Shown: positions 58,101-64,000 of the stretch, in pieces
Numbering within the stretch: the stretch's first letter is position 1
Layout: every line of letters starts with the position of its first letter
From: Emydura subglobosa
Taxonomy: Eukaryota; Chordata; Testudines; Chelidae
Length of the DNA stretch: 64,000 nucleotides
Direction: 5' to 3'
Assembly: GCA_007922225.1 (NCBI GenBank)
Contig: ML679989.1
Coordinates: 20,154,915-20,218,914 of the forward strand
Translations under genes and position numbers: made by a program
Notes under the pieces: generated by a model
Told to the model about the DNA's origin: nothing
The model's database searches: none
Seen by the model: the letters and a program-made list of their open reading frames with translations, nothing else

Positions 58101-59625
58101 CATATGGTGACACGGGGGGCCAGAATGCAGCAATTTTGTCTCCAGAAACACATGCACGCTCAGCTGAGCAGAAAAGAGTCCCTGGTCACTGTGTAAACAG
58201 TGCTACATTTTATGTCCTCAATGGGCCTCCAAGCTCTAGTGGGCGACAGCGCCACAGACCCCAGAGCGGATCTGATATTTCGTCTGGCATAAGGCGGAGT
58301 GGCACGCGTGTAACAGTTTCTGAGTGACGTGTGGTATGGGCGTTCCTGATGAGGGTCACTGCTCAGGGGTGAGATTCTTTGGCTGGCAGCCTCCCTGAGA
58401 TTGGGGCGGAGTGGTTGGCTGGCCCGTCTCTGGGCATGTGGCCACTGGACAGGCCATCAAGCTGGCCCCCATCCAGCTGGGAAAGCCAGCTGCTTTCATA
58501 AGCTGCAGCCAGATCATGTTGATTCTTCTCTGTATTCCAGGCTGATCTTGGACTCCTTGAAATGTCAGGTCAGCAAAAGCTAGTAGCACTGGGATATTAG
58601 TCGGTGGGCAGTGCTGAGGGAGACCCACTTTCCCCACAGCCCCTCTGCTGCTGGTGAAGGGGAGGCACATAGTCCCAGGTCCCCTGCCCATCAGTCAATG
58701 ACTGAGCTCAGACACGCTGCGACAGAGTTTATTGCTTTTAGCAGGGCTGATATCTTAAGGGATTTTGTACTGGGGAAGCAGGATGATGCTAATCTTGCAG
58801 TATTTGAATAAGGCCATTTATCTTTGCCTTCTGCCTGGTATTGAGTGTGCGTGCGTCACTGGCATTCTGTACACGAACAGGTTTTAAATAATGTTATGGG
58901 CTTGCGTGGGGTTAGCATCAACTCCAACGGTTCCTGGCAGCCCTTCTCCTCTCTCGAAAATTCCAGAACCATCCCCTTCTGTGGCAGCCACATTAAAAGA
59001 AACTTGAATGACCTGAACTGCAAGAGGATCCTCCGGGCAGAGCCTGATGAACCGTCTTTTGCTGTGCTTGTTACTCCTTGGAAATCTGTGGCCACACTTA
59101 AAGCAACCGACTCTGTGTCCCAGCAACTGCCAGTCCCCGTAACCACACTGTGACATGGACACAATGGGCACAATGCATCCCTGATGCAACTCAGCGCTGC
59201 TCTGCCAGGGAGAACTGTGGTACAAGAGGCTTAAAGTGTCGCCGAAGGAAAGGGCTGGGCTCTTTCACGTGGCCTGGAGGGATTGTGGGATTTTCTCTGG
59301 GTGTATCTAACTACAAAGGCGTTGCACCTTTTGTGCTCCGTGTTCTGCCCTTGTCCATCTGTAAGGGCCTTACAGGCTGCAGAGACAGGCCGCTGACTTG
59401 TGTCCTTTTGCTGTGGTCATACACTGGGCTCCCTAGGGTGGCCACTGCTAAGGTTGTGTGTTTGTGGTCATCAAGAAATGTATCTGTGTTTCCTTGGTGT
59501 GTGGCAATGGACAGGAGGGGCAGCAAGGATTGTACAACAGCAGGAAGCTGCATAGATGAGGGAGCAAGCAGTTCAATTCACTAATCACACCCAGGGTTAT
59601 AGAGAAGAAATGGCAGGTTTGAAAG
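55181..59625. other. Region beyond BSPRY, no gene recognised
   Basis: No conserved protein sequence found in any frame. 56590-56685 is an old amniote-type repeat ('ataaatctggagtaactcca', 'ttaactggcataactgagag'). A SINE sits at 57195-57275. Frames at 57600-57809 and 58845-59153 are short, have no family features and lack convincing splice partners. Confidence 0.45.
57195..57275 (-). mobile_element. tRNA-derived SINE head (MIR-like)
   Basis: On the - strand an A box-like TAGCCCAGTGG (57262-57252) is followed about 33 bases later by a B box GGTTCAAATC (57219-57210), with '...gcagagcagggatc' after it, the arrangement of a pol III SINE head. Cloverleaf pairing of a true tRNA is not maintained, so it is not a tRNA gene. 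Confidence 0.55.
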
Positions 59626-59626
59626 G

Positions 59627-59765
59627 AGGCAGCGTTGTCTAGTGGTCAGACCAAGGGGTCCATGTCTGCAGCTCTGCTACCCACACATGACTTACATGCT
59701 CTGTGCTCCAGTTTCCCATCTGGATGGTGCAGCTGAATTCACTAATGGTGCTTTGAGATGCTCAG
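59627..59765 (+). mobile_element. MIR-type SINE
   Basis: Reads 'gttgtctagtggtcagacca', 'tgcagctctgctacccacac', 'tgctccagtttcccatctgg' and 'gtgctttgagatgctcagt', the MIR order from tRNA-like head to tail. Confidence 0.6.
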
Positions 59766-59839
59766 TCAAGAAATGTTGCCTCACGGTAAAGGATTCTATA
59801 ACCAAGCTGTCACGCTGGCTGGATGGGGGGGCATTTAGT

Positions 59840-60900
59840 ATATTGTTTGACATCAGTATGTCAAAATCATAATAGTTCATGTGAGATATGCCATGTCAGG
59901 TACTGTTAGAAAGGTTATAATGTGCTAAGTAAGATGATAATACTTTTGTTCATGTGTTATATGTGTAATGGAAGTTATGGATGTATTTGATATATCTGTA
60001 TTTCAAATTGTGCTGTATCAAACACACTGTAGACAGAGTGGCGGCAGGACAATAGCCTGCTTAATGGCCCATCGAAACATCCACAGATGCTAGGGGACCA
60101 GGGGGAAAAGCCGGAGGTATACCTGATGAGTCACCAGAACTTGCTCATGTGACTCTAAACTCCATTTTGTTCCCATAAAATTCCACAAACAGCATGGGAA
60201 GGGCCAGAGGGTATATAAGGCAAAGGCCTGGAAATCCATTTTGTCTTTCAGTCGGGATTCAGCTTCAGCTACCAACCTACCTCTGGATCAGCTCATCTAC
60301 AACTGACCTGAAGCTGTGAAACAAAGAACTGAAACCCATCCAGGTACTGGATGTACACCAGAGGGACTATATAAGCCTGCAAACTCCACAGTTCTTCTAG
60401 AAACCTGATGTACGTGAACTTTCAAATCAATTGTATGTATCTGATTGCTTTAATCCTTTAACATTTCTCTTATAGTTTGTTTCTTTCTTGTTATAATAAA
60501 CCTTTAGTTTTAGTTACTAACGGATTGGCCGGCAGCGTGGTATTTTGGGTAAAATCTAAACTTATATTGATCTGGTGCTGTGGCTGACCCTTTGGGGTCA
60601 GAGGAAACCTTTTTAGTAAAAAGCATAGAGTTTAAATAACTGGTCTCTTTACTGGACCTAGTGGCTGATTGGAAGCCGAAAACTGGAATGCAGTGAAGGG
60701 GGCTGTGTGTATTTGTGTACTGGCTTCTTGATAACCAGTGTGGGAAATCAAAAGCACAGTTTGTGGCTGGTTGGGAAGTCTGGCTTCAGTGCCACCCACC
60801 AGTGCTGGGAGAATCTGCTCTCCTTTTGCAGCCTGCCCTGACGTTGGCATTTTCAGGTGGCTACCCTAGGCATGGAAGGGTTACACAAGCTTTCTAGGCA
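59840..60900 (+). mobile_element. LTR-like element, forward orientation
   Basis: Holds a TATA box (TATATAA at 60212-60218) and, 280 bases on, AATAAA (60495-60500) next to 'cctttagttttagttact', an LTR-style promoter and polyadenylation layout. It matches the reverse of 13400-14150 over several hundred bases. No retroelement coding sequence flanks it. The ends are estimated. Confidence 0.5.
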
Positions 60901-61217
60901 ACGCCCTCACATCCGAAGGAACAAAAACAAGGAGCCCCTCTCTGCATCCTACTCTCAACATGACCATTGTACTCATTGCTAGGATCCTATCTCTTGCACT
61001 GCCATTGACTGCAGGAGGTGCAGCCCATGCATGTGTAGGACAGAACAGAGCCCTCTGGGAGAAGGTGAAATGCACATAAGTCATGACCCAGCACGCTGGG
61101 CAGACGGGCTGCAGCATCAACAGCCTCAGCGACCCTCTTAGCCCTTTGTTAGTGTAACAAAGTGGGAATTGTCTGTAATGCTTTTATGACTTCTATCCGT
61201 GCCTCATTTCCCCCCTA

Positions 61218-62400
61218 TAGAATCATAGAGTCATAGGACTGGAAGGGCCCTCAGCAGGTCATCTAGTCCAATCCCCTGTGCTCAAGGCAGGACTAAGTAA
61301 TAACTAGACCATCCCTGACAAGTGTTTGTCTAGCCTGTTATTACACAACCTCCATGATGGAGATTACACAACCTCCCTAGGCGATTTGTTCTAGTGCTTA
61401 TCTACCCTGACAGTGAGGAAGTTTTTCCTAATGTCCAACCTAAACCTCTCCTGCTGCAATTTAAACCCATTGCTCCCAGTGGATAGGGAGAGCAATTTAT
61501 CATCTTCCTCTTTATAACAGCCTTTTACATACTTCAAGATCGTTATCTTGTCCCGTTATCGTTGTCCTGCTCAGTCTTCTCTTCTCCAGACTAAACAAGC
61601 CGGTTTTATCAATCTTTCCTCTTAGGTCTTTTTTTTCCCCCTAGACCTTTAATCATTTTTGTTGCTCTCCTCTGGCCTGTCTCCAATTTGTCCACACCTT
61701 TCCCGAAGTGTGGTGCCCAGAACTGGACACAATGCTCCAGCTGAGGCCTCATCAGCACGGAGTCAAGTGGAAGAATCGCTTCTTGTGTCTTGCTTACAAC
61801 ACTCCTGCTAATACCGCCCCAAACGAGGTGCACTTTTTTGCAGCAGTGTGACATCGTTGACTCATATTTAGTCTGTGATCCACTCTGACCCCCAGATTCT
61901 TTTCTGCAGTGCTCCTTCCAAGGTCGTCATTTTCCATTGTGTGTGTCTGCAACTGATTGTTCCCTCCTAAGCATAGAACTTTCCATTTGTCCTTGCTGAA
62001 TTGCGTCCTATTTTCAGCCCATGTCCCCGGTTTGCCAAGATCATTTTGAATTCTAATCCTGTCCTCTAACACACTTGCAGTCCCTCCCAGCTTGGCATCA
62101 GTTGGAAATGTTAGCAGTGTACTCGGTGCCATTAGCCAAATCATTTATGAAGCTATTGAACAGAACCAGGCCCTGGACAGATCCCTGCAGGACCCCTCTT
62201 GACATGCCCATCCAGCCTGATTGTGAGTCACTGAGAACTGCTCTCTGAGTGTGCTTTTCCAACCCGTTGCGCAACCACCTACACTAGGTTCATCTAGGCT
62301 ATTTCACTAGTTTCCTAATGTGCAGGTCATGTGAGGCAGTATCAAAAGCTGTACTAAAGTTGCGATTTATCACATCTACTACTTCCCTCTATCCACAAGG
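61218..62400 (-). mobile_element. CR1 LINE 3' part with RT remnant
   Basis: Starts on + with 'atagaatcatagagtcatag', then 'aggtcatctagtccaatccc'. On - the RT C-terminal blocks are readable over two main frames (61609-61854 and 61794-62144): LGGTASVLEDRIRIQNDL, NLGVRVDHRLNMSQRC, LMRPQLEHCVQFWAPHFGK. The FADD site is FPTD. The far end (62150-62400) is RT sequence without an open frame. Confidence 0.88.
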
Positions 62401-62990
62401 CGTGTCACCCTGCATTGCTACCCAGTGGGTGTGGGAGGATTAGGTTTGTTCTTCGGGCAGACTAGAGACATAGGTGTGTGTCATGTGTGTCGCCTCGCTG
62501 ACTGGGCGGCATAAATAGAGTTGTTAAAGAGCAGGCTGGAACCGATCCAGATCAACCAATGCAAGCGCCAGCGACTCATGAATCGACACTCAAGAATGGG
62601 AACCTCTGGCCAGGGGTTTGTGAACTCAGCATGGCTCTGCCTAGCAAACAAAGGACAGACATGTGCAGCAGAGCATAAATGTGGGTTCTAGAAGAAGCTA
62701 GAGACTCTCACCTGGGACTAAGGAAGGAAGAGAAAGAGACGGAGCTTGAAATGGAGTTCACTACAGCTTGGTGGTGCACTGTGGCTTGACCAGAGCGGAC
62801 TATGCTTTAACCTTCTTTTCTCTGTGCTAAGGACTCCCGATGCTGCATTCCAGTTGACGAATGCATCCTGCTCTGTTTGGGGGTGTCACTAGCACGGCGA
62901 ATACTTGCTGAGGTGTGTCAGGCCCTGAAGAGTGAACAAGGAGGAGGAGGAAACAGAGCAGTTATTTCTGCAGGGAGCAGAATCTGGAGC
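62401..62990 (+). mobile_element. Possible LTR remnant next to the CR1
   Basis: 'ggcataaatagagttgttaa' provides a TATA-like site at about 62512, and 'acttgctgaggtgtgtcagg' ends the block. The short piece at 61155-61217 ('gtaacaaagtgggaattgtc ... tcatttcccccc') on the other side of the CR1 has the look of another part of such an LTR, suggesting the CR1 landed inside it. Recognition rests on general resemblance only. Confidence 0.3.
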
Positions 62991-64000
62991 AGCTTTATTC
63001 AGTGGCGTGCCGTGCCTGGACTTGGCCAGTTAGCACTGACTGGTGGGACGGGGTAGTGCTCCAGGACCGTGGCTAGCAGGGCTAAGAAGGAGTTTAAGCA
63101 CATTAGGAACAAAAGAAATCTTAGCAATGGCACAGGCCCGTTACTCGAGGGAGAAAGGACATTCGTCAAGGGTGTGGAAAAGGCAGAATTAATATTTCTG
63201 ATCCGTGCATCTGTGGCTCTTGGTGTCATTCTTCTTTTGCAGGACGGCGGTGTAGGGTTAAAACTAGCTCTGTAGATTTCCAGAAAACATTGCACGGTTC
63301 CCCGCCAAGGGCACAGGGAGCCCTTCAGAGACGTTACAAATACAAACCCTTCCAGTGAGATCCATCCCTCGCTTTGTACTAGGCTCGTCCATGGCCGAGT
63401 CATTCAGCATTGGCCTCCTTGCTCAGTGGTAGGAACTGCCTGGCTGGGACTTTATTTGTGTCAGTCTCATCAGCACCACCTACTGGTGAGTGCCTTACAG
63501 TGCATAACGCTGAGAGGAATTCACATGGGGTTGGCCCCCTGCAGTCAGTTCTGCCCCTGGAGTGTAAATACATCTGCACGGGGCATACGGCCATAAAAGC
63601 TCTCGGCCCCCTTCTGCTCTCCAAGTGAGAGAAGCCAGTCCCAAAACGTGTAGATCCTTTAAGATTTTAATATAAACAACTAGGGGATTGTGATTAGCAT
63701 TGGTGTAGATTTCATAGCCAATCAATCACTCCAGAGACTGGAGTTCTCTTTCCATCCATGGCAGAGATACACAACCCAGACAGCAGCTGAGTGAACTTCC
63801 ACACAGTGCTGCCAGCGTGTACCTAAACTCTGATCTAGGGTACAGTATGGGGCTCACTCTCCAGGGCTCATTCAGCCATTCACCTCTCTGCTGAGACTGC
63901 CAACTGGTGCCGTTTGGGGTGACTTTGTGATGGGACACCTGTCTGCTGGGATCTGGACTCAGACCCACCAAATTAGTTTCATACAAGCCACCATCTGATG
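62991..64000. other. Window end, nothing recognised
   Basis: No gene, RNA or named repeat seen. AT/GC composition is average and the open frames are short and motif-free. Confidence 0.45.

Overview
This is vertebrate nuclear DNA: interrupted genes with GT/AG splice sites, three CpG islands, and abundant interspersed repeats. Many copies of CR1-type LINEs ending in the TTCTATGA-like 3' motif, MIR-type SINEs, short DNA transposons with GTCTACACT-like ends and LTR remnants point to a non-avian reptile, most probably a turtle. The species is an inference from repeat style, not something the sequence states.

Three protein-coding genes can be assembled exon by exon. ALAD (delta-aminolevulinic acid dehydratase, second enzyme of haem synthesis) lies on the + strand, with coding exons from 15194 to 26810 (332 aa) and a probable CpG-island promoter near 4.3-5.2 kb. 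HDHD3 (a HAD-like hydrolase) lies on the + strand, with an untranslated first exon in the CpG island at 29.45-30.2 kb and a single coding exon at 31547-32269 (240 aa). BSPRY (B-box and SPRY protein) lies on the - strand from 54126 down to 35545, with six coding exons including a 26-nt microexon (436 aa). HDHD3 and BSPRY converge tail to tail. The order and relative strands ALAD-HDHD3-BSPRY match the mammalian arrangement as I recall it (human 9q32), so this is an ordinary conserved block. The three genes share no obvious pathway.

Layout: 1-4.26 kb no gene, one old LINE-like remnant; 4.26-5.2 kb CpG island; 5.2-15.2 kb ALAD intron 1 with scattered repeats; 15.2-28.2 kb ALAD coding exons and 3' region; 29.4-32.5 kb HDHD3; 32.6-35.5 kb intergenic with an LTR; 35.5-54.2 kb BSPRY, whose introns hold most of the CR1 elements; 54.28-55.18 kb a CA-rich microsatellite broken by a 10-N gap; 55.2-64 kb no gene found, with an LTR-like element, a CR1 and SINE pieces.

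I did not find an undescribed biological system. The points most worth checking are the nested repeat with target duplication inside a CR1, tail-to-tail CR1 pairs in a BSPRY intron, a short DNA transposon touching a BSPRY splice donor, Asn at ALAD residue 59, and a likely false duplication at the N gap.
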